Notes under the pieces: model-generated
Database searches by the model: none
The model's input: the letters and a program-made list of their open reading frames with translations, nothing else
Told to the model about the DNA's origin: nothing
Part shown: positions 15,241-23,686 of the stretch, one piece after another
How positions within the stretch are numbered: the first letter of the stretch is position 1
Layout of the letters: each line of letters opens with the position of its first letter
Made by a program: the position numbers and the translations under genes
Assembly: GCA_937982505.1 (NCBI GenBank)
Contig: CALJLV010000101.1
Coordinates: forward strand, 1 to 50,268
DNA from: an uncultured Desulfobacteraceae bacterium
Lineage (GTDB): Bacteria > Desulfobacterota > Desulfobacteria > Desulfobacterales > UBA2174
Direction: 5' to 3'
Length of the DNA: 50,268 bases

Positions 15241-17790
15241 ATGAACCGGCAAAAGTCAAAACGATTCATGCCGCTCGGCGATACACCCTGGCTCCGCGAG
15301 GCGCTGGCCACCCTGCCGGCCGGCGCGGTGATGTCCGATCTGGATCAGGCCCTGGCCCGGAGTCCGGCCGCCGTGCTCCAGGCCCCGCCCGGCGCGGGCA
15401 AGACCACCCTGGTCCCCCTGGCCCTGGCCGGTGCTTCCTGGCTCCAGGAGGGCCGCATCCTGGTGCTGGAGCCCAGGCGCCTGGCGGCCCGCATGGCCGC
15501 CCGCCGCATGGCGGATCTGCTCGGTGAGCGGGTCGGCGGTACGGTGGGCTACGCCGTGCGCCTGGAGCAGTGCATCGGTCCCCAGACCCGCATCGAGGTA
15601 CTCACCGAGGGCGTCCTCACCGGCCGCCTGCAGCGGGATCCGGCCCTTGAAGGAGTGGGGCTGGTGATTTTCGACGAATTTCACGAACGCCACCTGGAAT
15701 CGGATCTGGGGCTGGCCCTGTGCCGGGAGGTCCAGGAGGTCTTGAATCCCCGGTTACGACTGCTGGTGATGAGCGCGACCCTGGCCGCCGAGGCGGTGTC
15801 GGCCCTCCTGGATCATGCGCCCGTGATCCGGATCCGGGGGCGCCGTTTCCCGGTCGAAACGCGCCACTTGGCCGCGCCGCCGAATCTTCCCCTGGAGGAG
15901 GCCGTGGCCCGGGCCGTGGGCCGCGCCGCCAGGGCACACGAGGGCGGGATCCTGGTCTTTCTGCCCGGGGCGGCCGAGATCCGGCGCGCCATGGCCCGGA
16001 TCGACGGACGTGCCCTGGGGGCCGAATGGATCCTGGCCCCTCTCCACGGCCTGCTCAGTCCGGCGGCTCAGGATCTGGCCGTTGCGGCTCCGCCCGCTGG
16101 AAGGCGCAAGATCGTGCTGGCCACGGCCATCGCCGAAACCAGTCTGACCATCGAGGGAATCCAGGTGGTGGTCGACAGCGGCGTGGCGCGCCACGCGCGC
16201 TTCGATCCGGCCAGCGGCCTGACGCGCCTGGTGACCGTTGCGGTGACCCGGGACACCGCCGATCAGCGCCGGGGCCGGGCCGGCCGCCTCGGGCCGGGCA
16301 TCTGCTATCGACTCTGGTCGGCACATCAGGATGCCGGGCTGCTGGAAAGCCGCCGGCCTGAAATGCTCGAAGCCGATCTGACTGGTCTGGCCCTCGAACT
16401 GGCCTGCTGGGGCACCCGCGATCCGCGGGTGCTGAGCTGGCTCGATCCGCCGCCCGAGGTGCCTTTTGAAGCCGCCCGGCGCCTGCTGGTGCACCTGGGC
16501 GCGCTGGAGGCCGCGGGGCGCGCCACGGCCCATGGCCGGGCCATGGCCCGCCTCGGGATCCATCCCCGCCTGGCACACATGCTCCTGTGCGCCCGGGACC
16601 AGAATCAGGGATGGGCCGCCTGCCTGCTGGCCGCGGTCCTGAGCGAGCGCGATCCCCTGCGGTCCGCGCCCGGGGCCGGTTCGGTGGACATCCGGGATCG
16701 GGTCGAACTGGCGGCCCAGGGGCGGGATGCGACGGGCGATCGCCTGAGGCGCCTGGCCCAGCGTCTGGCGCGGCGCCTCAAGGTGGGGATGGACGGGAAC
16801 CGGCACTGGCCCCTGGGACCGCTCCTGGCCTGGGCCTATCCGGACCGCATCGCCCGGCGCCGCGACGGATCGCGGGGGCGTTTTCTCTTGTCCAACGGGC
16901 GGGAGGCGTTCTGCGACAGCCGCGATCCGCTGGCCGGGAGCGACTATCTGGCGGTGGCCGAATTGGACGGCCAGCGGCGCCAGGCCCGCATCTTCCTGGC
17001 CGCCGTCTATGACCGGGGGTCGTTGACGGATCAATTCGGTGGCCAGTTGGAAAAGGTCGATACGGTGGCCTGGGATGAGGCGCGCCGGATCGTCGCGGCC
17101 CAGTGCGAGACGCGCTTCGGAGCCCTGGTGGTGCATCGGGAACCGGGGTGCCGCCCGGATCCGGTGCAGACGGCGGTCCTCCTGTGCCAGGTGATCCGCC
17201 GGCTGGGGATTCAATGCCTGCCCTGGACCGACGCCCTGGGGGAATGGCGGCGGCGCGTGGCGCTGGTGCGCCGCCTCCTGCCCGATGACGCTTGGCCGGA
17301 CCTGGGCGACGAAGCCTTGGCCGTTGGCCTGGAGCAGTGGCTGGGGCCCTTTCTGGCCGGGATCCGTTCTCCAGGGCAGGTCAATCTGGAAGCGGCCCTC
17401 AAGGCGACCCTGGACGGACGCCGGCAGAAACTCCTCGACCGGCTGGCCCCCACCCACCTGGTGGTGCCCAGCGGGGCGCGCCTGCCGCTCGACTACGGGG
17501 CCGAGGTGCCGGTTCTGGCTGCCCGGGTGCAGCAGATGTTCGGTTGCACCCGAACGCCGGTCATCGTCGACGGACGCCAGGCGGTGCAGGTGCATCTGCT
17601 GTCGCCCGCCGGGCGTCCGGTCCAGATCACCCAGGACCTGGCCGGTTTCTGGTCCTCGGGCTATCCCGAGGTACGCAAGGTCTTGCGGGGGCGCTATCCC
17701 AGGCACCCCTGGCCCGAAGATCCGCTGACGGCGCCGCCAACCAACCGGGCAAAAAAACAGCGGGGGCGCTCCCCGGCATCTCAAATCTGA
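15241..17790 (+). CDS. hrpB: ATP-dependent helicase HrpB
   Basis: 849 residues, typical of HrpB. The DExH helicase core has Walker A APPGAGKTT (residues 48-56), the motif II box DEFHER (near 145), motif III MSAT, and motif VI QRRGRAGR. The HA2 region and the HrpB-specific C-terminal domain follow (PTHLVVPSGARLPLDYG, then FGCTRTPVIVDG). HrpB is a DEAH-family helicase; its cellular role in bacteria is poorly defined, with RNA substrates proposed. The ATG used lacks a good ribosome site, and Met10 is an alternative start. The stop codon sits in the loop of a small palindrome. Confidence 0.93.
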   Translation: MNRQKSKRFMPLGDTPWLREALATLPAGAVMSDLDQALARSPAAVLQAPPGAGKTTLVPLALAGASWLQEGRILVLEPRRLAARMAARRMADLLGERVGGTVGYAVRLEQCIGPQTRIEVLTEGVLTGRLQRDPALEGVGLVIFDEFHERHLESDLGLALCREVQEVLNPRLRLLVMSATLAAEAVSALLDHAPVIRIRGRRFPVETRHLAAPPNLPLEEAVARAVGRAARAHEGGILVFLPGAAEIRRAMARIDGRALGAEWILAPLHGLLSPAAQDLAVAAPPAGRRKIVLATAIAETSLTIEGIQVVVDSGVARHARFDPASGLTRLVTVAVTRDTADQRRGRAGRLGPGICYRLWSAHQDAGLLESRRPEMLEADLTGLALELACWGTRDPRVLSWLDPPPEVPFEAARRLLVHLGALEAAGRATAHGRAMARLGIHPRLAHMLLCARDQNQGWAACLLAAVLSERDPLRSAPGAGSVDIRDRVELAAQGRDATGDRLRRLAQRLARRLKVGMDGNRHWPLGPLLAWAYPDRIARRRDGSRGRFLLSNGREAFCDSRDPLAGSDYLAVAELDGQRRQARIFLAAVYDRGSLTDQFGGQLEKVDTVAWDEARRIVAAQCETRFGALVVHREPGCRPDPVQTAVLLCQVIRRLGIQCLPWTDALGEWRRRVALVRRLLPDDAWPDLGDEALAVGLEQWLGPFLAGIRSPGQVNLEAALKATLDGRRQKLLDRLAPTHLVVPSGARLPLDYGAEVPVLAARVQQMFGCTRTPVIVDGRQAVQVHLLSPAGRPVQITQDLAGFWSSGYPEVRKVLRGRYPRHPWPEDPLTAPPTNRAKKQRGRSPASQI

Positions 17791-17800
17791 GATTTGAAAT
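17778..17800. repeat. AT-rich overlapping palindrome at the hrpB stop codon
   Basis: TCAAATC-TGA-GATTTGA forms a hairpin whose loop is the hrpB stop codon; an overlapping pair ATCTCA/TGAGAT also forms. It is strikingly A+T-rich in a GC-rich context and resembles short dispersed palindromes that spawn NLRFEI-like peptides at gene ends. It may act as a terminator or be a REP-like copy. Confidence 0.4.
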
Positions 17801-17833
17801 CCTGAACAAAGGATAGTGTCAGCCAGTTGGCCG

Positions 17834-18394
17834 CTACTTGCCCCCGAAGGGGGAACGCCAGCCGGTCACCGGCGAGGAAAAGGGGCGCAGGATTTTGCTC
17901 ACATCCCTGGCCTGCTCGGTGATGTAAAAGGCGTCGGGATCCTCCTCCTTGACCACGGGCAGGATCCAGCGCAGGTCGCGCCGGCGGCAGGCCACGTAAA
18001 GCTGGGGCACCTCCCCGTGCATGCCCTCGCCCTTGAAGATGGTCACCGGCTGGCCCAGGTCCCGCAGGCGCTTGGCGATCTGGTTCCCCTTGGGTCTGGA
18101 CATGACCCGAAGGATGATCGCCCCGAAGCCGAGGCGTTTTTCCACCTCGATGCCCACCACGTTGCCGGTGGCGAATCCCAGGGCGTAGAAAAGGACCAGA
18201 ACCGGGGTCTGGGAAATCCGGTTGACCACCGTGCTGACGATCGTGATCCAGATCAGCACCTCGACGAACCCCAGCATAAAGGCCACCACGGTCTTTCCCT
18301 GGACGATGACGATGGTGCGGATGGTGCCCAGTGAGACATCCACCACCCGGGCCAGAAAGATCAGAAGCCCCAACAAGACGGTCGACAGTTCCAT
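17834..18394 (-). CDS. UPF0316 (DUF2179) membrane protein
   Basis: 186 residues from the ATG at 18394, with GGGAGGAAA about 12 bases upstream. Three hydrophobic helices occupy about residues 5-90, with the family-typical VDVSLGTIRTIVIVQGK and YALGFATGNVVGIEVEK segments. A soluble C-terminal domain follows (RPKGNQIAKRLRDLGQPVTI, then YVACRRRDLRWILPVVKEEDPDAFY), matching DUF2179-type proteins. Function is not established; DUF2179 domains are seen in membrane proteins of unknown transport or regulatory role. It converges on hrpB and diverges from the GNAT/M20 pair. Confidence 0.85.
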   Translation of the reverse strand: MELSTVLLGLLIFLARVVDVSLGTIRTIVIVQGKTVVAFMLGFVEVLIWITIVSTVVNRISQTPVLVLFYALGFATGNVVGIEVEKRLGFGAIILRVMSRPKGNQIAKRLRDLGQPVTIFKGEGMHGEVPQLYVACRRRDLRWILPVVKEEDPDAFYITEQARDVSKILRPFSSPVTGWRSPFGGK

Positions 18395-18496
18395 TGTTCT
18401 CAGTTTCCTCCCGGTATGTGGCCTCTCGACACGGTTGTCCTTCGGGAACCTATCACAGTCCGCGGCCCGGGCCAACGGCTCTCCGGCCGATCCCTC

Positions 18497-18525
18497 TTGA
18501 AAGGGCGGAGCAAGGCGCTTACTAT
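18497..18525 (+). promoter_or_regulatory. Candidate sigma-70 promoter for the GNAT-peptidase pair
   Basis: TTGAAA (18497-18502), a 17-bp spacer, and TACTAT (18520-18525). Predicted start near 18532, about 60 bases before the GNAT start codon. Confidence 0.55.
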
Positions 18526-18591
18526 AGCTTCCGAGGCCGACGGCGGGATGGATGCCGCCAAAGAAGAGACCCCTAACCGAAAAGGTGATGT

Positions 18592-19119
18592 TTGGACAGC
18601 CAAGACAAGCCGGTCGAGAAAAACGGCAATATCAAAATCAGGGAAATGGATATCGACGACCTGGCCCCGGTCTTTCACCTGGGCGAGGCCCTTTTCAAGG
18701 CCGAAGAGACCCCCAATCTCTATCGCACCTGGGAATCCTACGAAGTGGTGGGGCTATTTCAGAGCAGCGGCGATTTCTGCCTGGTGGCCGAGGCCGGCGG
18801 GCGGATCGTGGGGTTTGCCCTGGGAGATCTCATCGACAAGTCCCGTTCGGCCTGGAAGTACGGCTACCTCATCTGGCTGGGGGTGGCCCCGGAATACCAG
18901 AAGCAGGGGGTGGCCGAAAAGCTGTTCAGGCGTTTCAAGGACCTGGCCATGGAGAACGGGGCCCGCATGCTCATGGCCGATACCCAGGCCGGCCACCTTC
19001 CCGCCCTGCGTTTTTTCCGCAAGATGGGCTTCGGCCATCCGCAGCAGCACACCTATCTGACCATGAACCTGGTGGCCGAACGGCAGCGGCGCCAGAAAAA
19101 GAAGAACGGCGGCAAATGA
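18592..19119 (+). CDS. GNAT family N-acetyltransferase
   Basis: 175 residues from a TTG start with AAGGTG five bases upstream; no in-frame ATG precedes the conserved region. The GNAT fold is recognisable: IKIREMDIDDLAPVFHLGE (beta1-alpha1), GRIVGFALGDLI (beta4), and the acetyl-CoA loop GVAPEYQKQGVAEKL with the QxxGxA pyrophosphate-binding motif at about 104-115. The C-terminal PALRFFRKMGF strand-helix closes it. The substrate is unknown; RimI-like protein N-terminal acetylation or small-molecule acetylation are both possible. Five bases separate it from the M20 peptidase gene, so the two are probably co-transcribed and may act on related amino-acyl substrates. Confidence 0.85.
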   Translation: MDSQDKPVEKNGNIKIREMDIDDLAPVFHLGEALFKAEETPNLYRTWESYEVVGLFQSSGDFCLVAEAGGRIVGFALGDLIDKSRSAWKYGYLIWLGVAPEYQKQGVAEKLFRRFKDLAMENGARMLMADTQAGHLPALRFFRKMGFGHPQQHTYLTMNLVAERQRRQKKKNGGK

Positions 19120-19123
19120 GCCC

Positions 19124-20245
19124 ATGGACGACGCGATTCAGATCGAACGGTTGCACCGTTTCCTCTACCGCCTGATCGACATCTACAGCCCTTCGGGCAA
19201 GGAGCGCGAAGTCCTGGAATTCGTGCGTTCGGATCTGCGCCGGCGGGGTCTGCCGGTCACCGTCCAGGCGGTGGACGAGCACCGCTACAACCTGCTGGTC
19301 CTGCCCCCGGACGCCGAGGCTCAACTGGCTCTGGTGGGCCATCTGGACACGGTGACAGCCTACGATCTGGAACGCTTCGGGGTCAGCCAGCAGGGGGACC
19401 GGATCCAGGGACTGGGTGCCGCGGACATGAAGGGGGGCTGCGCCGCCATGGTGGAGGCCTTCCTTGGGCTCTGGGAAAAAGGGGCCGGACCGCGCGCCCC
19501 GGTGGCCCTGTGTTTGCTGGTGGGCGAGGAGGAAACCGGTGACGGGGCCGAACGTCTGGTCAAAAGCTTTCACTTCCCCTGGGCCGTGGTGGGCGAGCCC
19601 ACCGACCTGATTCCCTGTCTGGAATGCTACGGATACGTCGAGGTGCAGCTCACCAGCCGCGGACCGCGGCGCCACGCTTCCCTGGCCGGGCGGGGCCCCG
19701 GGGCGGTGGAGGTGCTCCTGCAGCGCATGCTGGGTCTGACCCAGCACATGGCGGCGATGCATCCGGATGTCAACTACAACATCCGCGACCTGTTCAGTAT
19801 CCGGGCCGGCTTCGCCGTCCCCGAACAGTGTGAGGCCTGGCTCGATCTGCACCATCCGCCGGGGGCGGCGGTGGGGGACCTTCTGGCCGAACTGGAAGCG
19901 GTGTGCATCGGCGAGGTGCCGGGAGGCGAGGCGGTGGAGGTGCGCTTTCGCGCGGCGACCATCGACGCCGGCTACAGCCTGCCGCCCAGAGGGGCGCTGG
20001 TGGAGTCCCTGCAGTCGGTGTTTGCGCAACGGGGGCTGGCCTGGAATCCTGGGGCCTTCATCAGCCATTCGGACGCCAATCGGCTCTGGAGCGCGGGCAT
20101 GCGTCCCATCGTGCTGGGTCCCGGTCAGCTGGAATCGGCTCACACGGCCGACGAGGCCGTTTCCTTCGATCAGGTTTGTCAGGCCGCACGCCTCTATCAG
20201 GATCTGATCTGCCGGCTGGCCGGCGGCCAGATTCCTGCCGTCTGA
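19124..20245 (+). CDS. M20 family metallopeptidase/deacylase (ArgE-DapE-CPG2 type)
   Basis: 373 residues. The metal and catalytic residues of the clan are in place: His73 and Asp75 (VGHLDTV), bridging Asp101 (GAADMKGG), the Glu pair 135-136 (GEEETGDG), a Glu in GEPTD, and the last His in SHSDANRL. These give a di-zinc hydrolase of N-acyl amino acids or dipeptides. The central lid domain is present and the length is normal. Sequence alone does not separate acetylornithine, succinyl-diaminopimelate, LysW-amino-acid or carboxypeptidase G2 specificities. Its co-transcribed GNAT neighbour could suggest an acetylation/deacetylation pair, but that is speculative. Confidence 0.88.
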   Translation: MDDAIQIERLHRFLYRLIDIYSPSGKEREVLEFVRSDLRRRGLPVTVQAVDEHRYNLLVLPPDAEAQLALVGHLDTVTAYDLERFGVSQQGDRIQGLGAADMKGGCAAMVEAFLGLWEKGAGPRAPVALCLLVGEEETGDGAERLVKSFHFPWAVVGEPTDLIPCLECYGYVEVQLTSRGPRRHASLAGRGPGAVEVLLQRMLGLTQHMAAMHPDVNYNIRDLFSIRAGFAVPEQCEAWLDLHHPPGAAVGDLLAELEAVCIGEVPGGEAVEVRFRAATIDAGYSLPPRGALVESLQSVFAQRGLAWNPGAFISHSDANRLWSAGMRPIVLGPGQLESAHTADEAVSFDQVCQAARLYQDLICRLAGGQIPAV

Positions 20246-20264
20246 TCCCTTTTCCCCGCAGGCG

Positions 20265-20987
20265 TCATCCGGCGCGGGGCAGGTCCAACGGAGTCGACGA
20301 TTCTTCCAGTGTCAGGGCCAGGCCGCAGCGTTGCAGGGCCCTGCCCAGAGCCTGGTTGATGGGCATCAGGCGCGCCCCCGGTTCCAGGCCGAAAATTCGC
20401 GCCTGGTAGGCCGTCAGGCACGGCACCGGCATCTGCTGGTCCAGCCCCCGGACGGCATGTGCCACCGCTTCGGGAAGATCCGCCTTGATGATCCGGCAGA
20501 TGGACAGCTCCCGGCGGCCCCACCGATCCTGCCGCGCGGCAAACCCGAAGAGCCGGCAAACGGCCGGTCGATGCGAATAGAGGGTGCAGTGACCGGCCCC
20601 CGGGGCCACCCGGCGGGTCGAAAACCCCGCACAGGTTTCGCCGGCGCCGCCCAGGCGATCGAGCCATGGATCGGCCAGCCGGGCGCGAATCAGGGCCGCG
20701 GCGGCGGGCAGCATCTCCACCACGGTGGCCTGGACCGGGGCTCCGGGGCAGCAATGGCCGCAGCCCGGACGGCAGCGCAGCCCTGTGGCCAGTTGAAAGG
20801 CGGCCACCTGGCGGTCGATTTCCCCGTAAAGGGATTCCATTTCACGGATCAAGGCGAGGATCATCGCAGGGGTGACGGCTTTTCGTTTGGGTTCGGGACC
20901 TGGAGCCAGCCGGCGGGACCGGTCCGTTTCAGCCTGGCCGAAATCCCCGGGGACCGGGGGGCATTCGGCCGCACCGGGCCGTTTCAT
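20265..20987 (-). CDS. YkgJ-type cysteine cluster protein
   Basis: 240 residues if the first ATG is used; it has no visible ribosome site, so the start is uncertain. After about 60 low-complexity residues comes the CxxxCxxCC pattern (CRPGCGHCCPGAPV, near 73-82). Further cysteines follow in ETCAGF, GHCTLY, RPAVCRLFG and SICRI. This is the YkgJ/UPF0153 signature of proteins thought to bind zinc or an Fe-S cluster. Function is unknown. It is the last gene of the minus-strand run and is separated from the rubrerythrin-like gene by 239 bp. Confidence 0.8.
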   Translation of the reverse strand: MKRPGAAECPPVPGDFGQAETDRSRRLAPGPEPKRKAVTPAMILALIREMESLYGEIDRQVAAFQLATGLRCRPGCGHCCPGAPVQATVVEMLPAAAALIRARLADPWLDRLGGAGETCAGFSTRRVAPGAGHCTLYSHRPAVCRLFGFAARQDRWGRRELSICRIIKADLPEAVAHAVRGLDQQMPVPCLTAYQARIFGLEPGARLMPINQALGRALQRCGLALTLEESSTPLDLPRAG

Positions 20988-21226
20988 CTATACAAAAGTC
21001 GTGCCAATCTGGCCAGATTCCTGAAAACCAGTGCCGCCATCCAAAATGGAGGCGGGCAGGATCCGTCTGCCCGGGACCCGGCGGAATCGGCGGTTCCGGC
21101 CGCCGAGCCCAGGATGTCCCCAGTCCTGAGAAAATAAAAAAACATATCGAGTCGTTGCGGTTCGATGGGGCCGGTGTCGCGGCCGGTTCCGGGAAACACA
21201 ATCCAGGAACTGGGGTTTCCGGCTGT
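20988..21226. other. Gap between the rubrerythrin-like and ykgJ-like genes
   Basis: No gene seen. It contains a small inverted repeat CGGGCAG/CTGCCCG near 21055-21092 and an A-run at 21131-21144, which is a T-run on the minus strand after the rubrerythrin-like gene. That is weak support for a terminator. Confidence 0.4.
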
Positions 21227-21688
21227 TCAGGGGGCCGGCCGCTGGGCTTCCAGGCGGGTGATATGGGTTTTTTCTTCGGCCACGATGGCCTGGAGCTGGA
21301 GGCGGATTTCAGGGTCGGGGATGAACGGCACGAGCATTTCGTAGAACAGGATGGTGTCCTTTTCAAACTCCACCATCACGTCGATCAGATCCCCGAGATC
21401 CTTCAAGGCCGCAAAGTCGACCTGCTTGAGGGAGAAGCTCTGGGCGCCGATCATGCCGGCCAGCATTTCACGGTTGGCCGCTTGGAGCAGGGGGCTGGGG
21501 GAGGGGGCGGCGACCTTTTGGCGCAGGTTCCGGAACCAGGTCGCGTGGCGTTCTTCCTCGGCCACCATCCATTCGAGCAGGGTGCGCATCTCCGCCAGGG
21601 CCACCTGGGAGAGCGCCCGGCGGTAGACGGCGATGGCGTTTTGTTCGAAACGGATGGCGATATCGACGATTTCAGTCAGTGAGAACAT
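21227..21688 (-). CDS. Rubrerythrin/ferritin-like diiron protein
   Basis: 153 residues from the ATG at 21688, which has GGAGG five bases upstream; a longer frame adds a proline/glycine-rich stretch unlike the family. Two ferritin-like helical pairs are visible. The iron-ligand motifs are E in IRFEQNAIAVY, EEERH in VAEEERHATWF, E in MVEFEKDTILFYE, and EEKTH in VAEEKTHITRL. No C-terminal rubredoxin CxxC domain is present, so it is an erythrin-like form. Family members reduce peroxide or handle iron in anaerobes; electron donor unknown. It follows the CoA-transferase gene on the same strand after a 111-bp gap. Confidence 0.85.
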   Translation of the reverse strand: MFSLTEIVDIAIRFEQNAIAVYRRALSQVALAEMRTLLEWMVAEEERHATWFRNLRQKVAAPSPSPLLQAANREMLAGMIGAQSFSLKQVDFAALKDLGDLIDVMVEFEKDTILFYEMLVPFIPDPEIRLQLQAIVAEEKTHITRLEAQRPAP

Positions 21689-21799
21689 GCAGCCTCCGGC
21701 AGGGGTAGCCGCCCCTGTTCCGCCACCTGCGCCCGTGCGCCCCCGGATTTTCGGTCTGGGCCGTCCCCTCGGCAATGGCGTCACCCCCGCCGCCAGCCG

Positions 21800-23677
21800 T
21801 CAGGCCGGGGTGTCGAAATGGCAGGACAACACCACGCATCCGTCCTCGAAGCGGGTCTGGACCTTGTAAGGCAGATTCTTGAACAGTTCGATCATGCGAC
21901 GGTTTTCCGGCATCGTATAGGCGGTCAAGCCGTCGATCCCATTTTCCCGGGCCGCCTGCGCCAGTTTGGCCAGCAGCCGCTTGCCCAGGCCCTTGCCCTG
22001 CCAGGGACGGCTCACCGAAAAGGCGATTTCGGCCACGTTGCTGCCCGGACCGCACAGGTACTCGCCCAGACCCACCACCTGGCCGAAGCCGAATTCGCCC
22101 GCCACGACGAGCATGGTCAGGTTGTGCACGTAGTCGATCCGGGCCTTGTCTTCGATTTCGTCCCGGGAGAAGTGGGAGCGGGCGTGCATGAAGCGCGCGT
22201 AGATATCGGCGTTGTCCAGTGCGTAATAGTGCTCCTGGATGCGGCGCAGGTCCACCGGCTTGGCCGGCCGCAGGACCACCTGGACCCCCTCGAATTCCAG
22301 GACCTCTTCCAGGTGCAGCGGGTATATGCCGCTGATGGATTCGCCCAGTTTGCGTTCGCGGCCCAGGAATCCCTTTTCCTTGGCGGCGTCGAACAGGGCC
22401 CCGCGAAAATCCGGATGGGCGATGCTGATCATGGCCATGGCCCGTTCCTGGAGGCTCTTGCCGTGGAGGTTGACCGCTCCGTACTGGCTCACCACATAGT
22501 GCACGTCCGTGCGCGGCACTACCGTGACCGTGTCGCTGAGCAGCGGCACGATACGACTCTGGGTGCCGTCCGACGAAGCGGCCGTGATCATGAGGATCGA
22601 CTTGCCCCCCTGGGCCTGGGCAGCCCCGCGCACGAAATCGAGCATGCCGTTGACTCCGGCATAGCGACTGTGGGCCAGGGCGTCGGTGGCCACCTGGCCG
22701 GTCAGATCCATCACCATGGCCACGTTCAGCGACACCATGCGCCGGTGGGCGGCGATCACCGCCTGGGCGTTGACATAGTCCGAAGGGTGGAACTCCACCG
22801 CCGGGTTGTCGTCCAGAAACTCGTAGAAGATTTCCGAGCCGATGGCGCTGCTGGCCACCAGTTTCCCGTCGTTGAGGCCTTTTCGGCGGTTGGTGATCAC
22901 GCCCCGGGCCACCAGGTGCATCACCGCGTCGGTAAGGTACTGGCTGTGCACCCCCAGGTCGTTCTTTTCGGCCAGGGCTTCGAGCACGGCCTGATGGATT
23001 TCGCCCAGGCCGGTCTGGATGGTGGCGCCGTCGTCCACCAGGCGCGCCACATGGCGGGCGATGGTGCGCGCCGCCGGGCTCACCGGCGGTGGGGCGATGG
23101 CCAGCAGCGGTTCGTCGTGTTCCACGATCACGTCCACATCGTTGACGTGGATGAAGCTGTTGCCCAGTACGCGGGGCATTCGGCCGTTGACTTGGGCGAC
23201 GACCAGTTCGGCGCTCAGGGCGGCGGCCCGCGTGATGTCCACCGATACGCCCAGACTCATCCAGCCGAAATCGTCCGGGGGGCTGACCTGGACCAGGGCC
23301 ACCTGGATCTGCAGCCGGTGGGCGGCAAAGAGACGGGGGATGTCGGCCAGGTTCAGCGGGGTGATGTGGCGCATGGCCTGGGCGAGGTGTTGGGGAATTC
23401 CCGAGCCGATGTAAAAGGAACGAATGTTCAGACTGCGGTCGCCGGTTTCGTCGGCGATCCGTGACAGGGGCGTTGGCTCCAGGGAAAGCAGGCGCACCAC
23501 CTCGATGTCCGCCAGGCCCCGGGCCTTTCGGGAAAGGGCCTGGACCAGGTGCTGGGGCTCACCGCAGGAAGAGCCGATAAAGACCCGCTGGCCGGGACGG
23601 ATACGGGCGATGGCCCCGGCGGCGTCGTCCATTTTCTGCCGGTAGGCGTCGGCCCAGTAGGGGGATGCGGAAGCCAT
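21800..23677 (-). CDS. Acetyl-CoA hydrolase/CoA-transferase fused to a GNAT domain
   Basis: 625 residues. The first 450 or so form a class I CoA-transferase of the Cat1/4-hydroxybutyrate CoA-transferase type: FIGSSCGEPQHLV at the N-terminus, SPPDDFGWMSLG, IQTGLGEIHQAVLEAL, then SEIFYEFLDDNPAVEFHP and YVVSQYGAVNLHGKSLQERA. The last 165 residues are a GNAT acetyltransferase (LRPAKPVDLRRIQEHYY, VSRPWQGKGLGKRLLAKL with the QxxGxG acetyl-CoA loop). Such fusions may couple carboxylate activation to protein acetylation control or sense acyl-CoA. AAAGG precedes the ATG and overlaps the end of nrdJ, so the two genes are translationally linked. Confidence 0.88.
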   Translation of the reverse strand: MASASPYWADAYRQKMDDAAGAIARIRPGQRVFIGSSCGEPQHLVQALSRKARGLADIEVVRLLSLEPTPLSRIADETGDRSLNIRSFYIGSGIPQHLAQAMRHITPLNLADIPRLFAAHRLQIQVALVQVSPPDDFGWMSLGVSVDITRAAALSAELVVAQVNGRMPRVLGNSFIHVNDVDVIVEHDEPLLAIAPPPVSPAARTIARHVARLVDDGATIQTGLGEIHQAVLEALAEKNDLGVHSQYLTDAVMHLVARGVITNRRKGLNDGKLVASSAIGSEIFYEFLDDNPAVEFHPSDYVNAQAVIAAHRRMVSLNVAMVMDLTGQVATDALAHSRYAGVNGMLDFVRGAAQAQGGKSILMITAASSDGTQSRIVPLLSDTVTVVPRTDVHYVVSQYGAVNLHGKSLQERAMAMISIAHPDFRGALFDAAKEKGFLGRERKLGESISGIYPLHLEEVLEFEGVQVVLRPAKPVDLRRIQEHYYALDNADIYARFMHARSHFSRDEIEDKARIDYVHNLTMLVVAGEFGFGQVVGLGEYLCGPGSNVAEIAFSVSRPWQGKGLGKRLLAKLAQAARENGIDGLTAYTMPENRRMIELFKNLPYKVQTRFEDGCVVLSCHFDTPA

Positions 23678-23686
23678 GGGCGCCTT

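Noticed and set aside
21818..23464. 548-codon plus-strand frame opposite the CoA-transferase fusion
   Set aside because: Antisense shadow; the minus-strand product has clear domains throughout.
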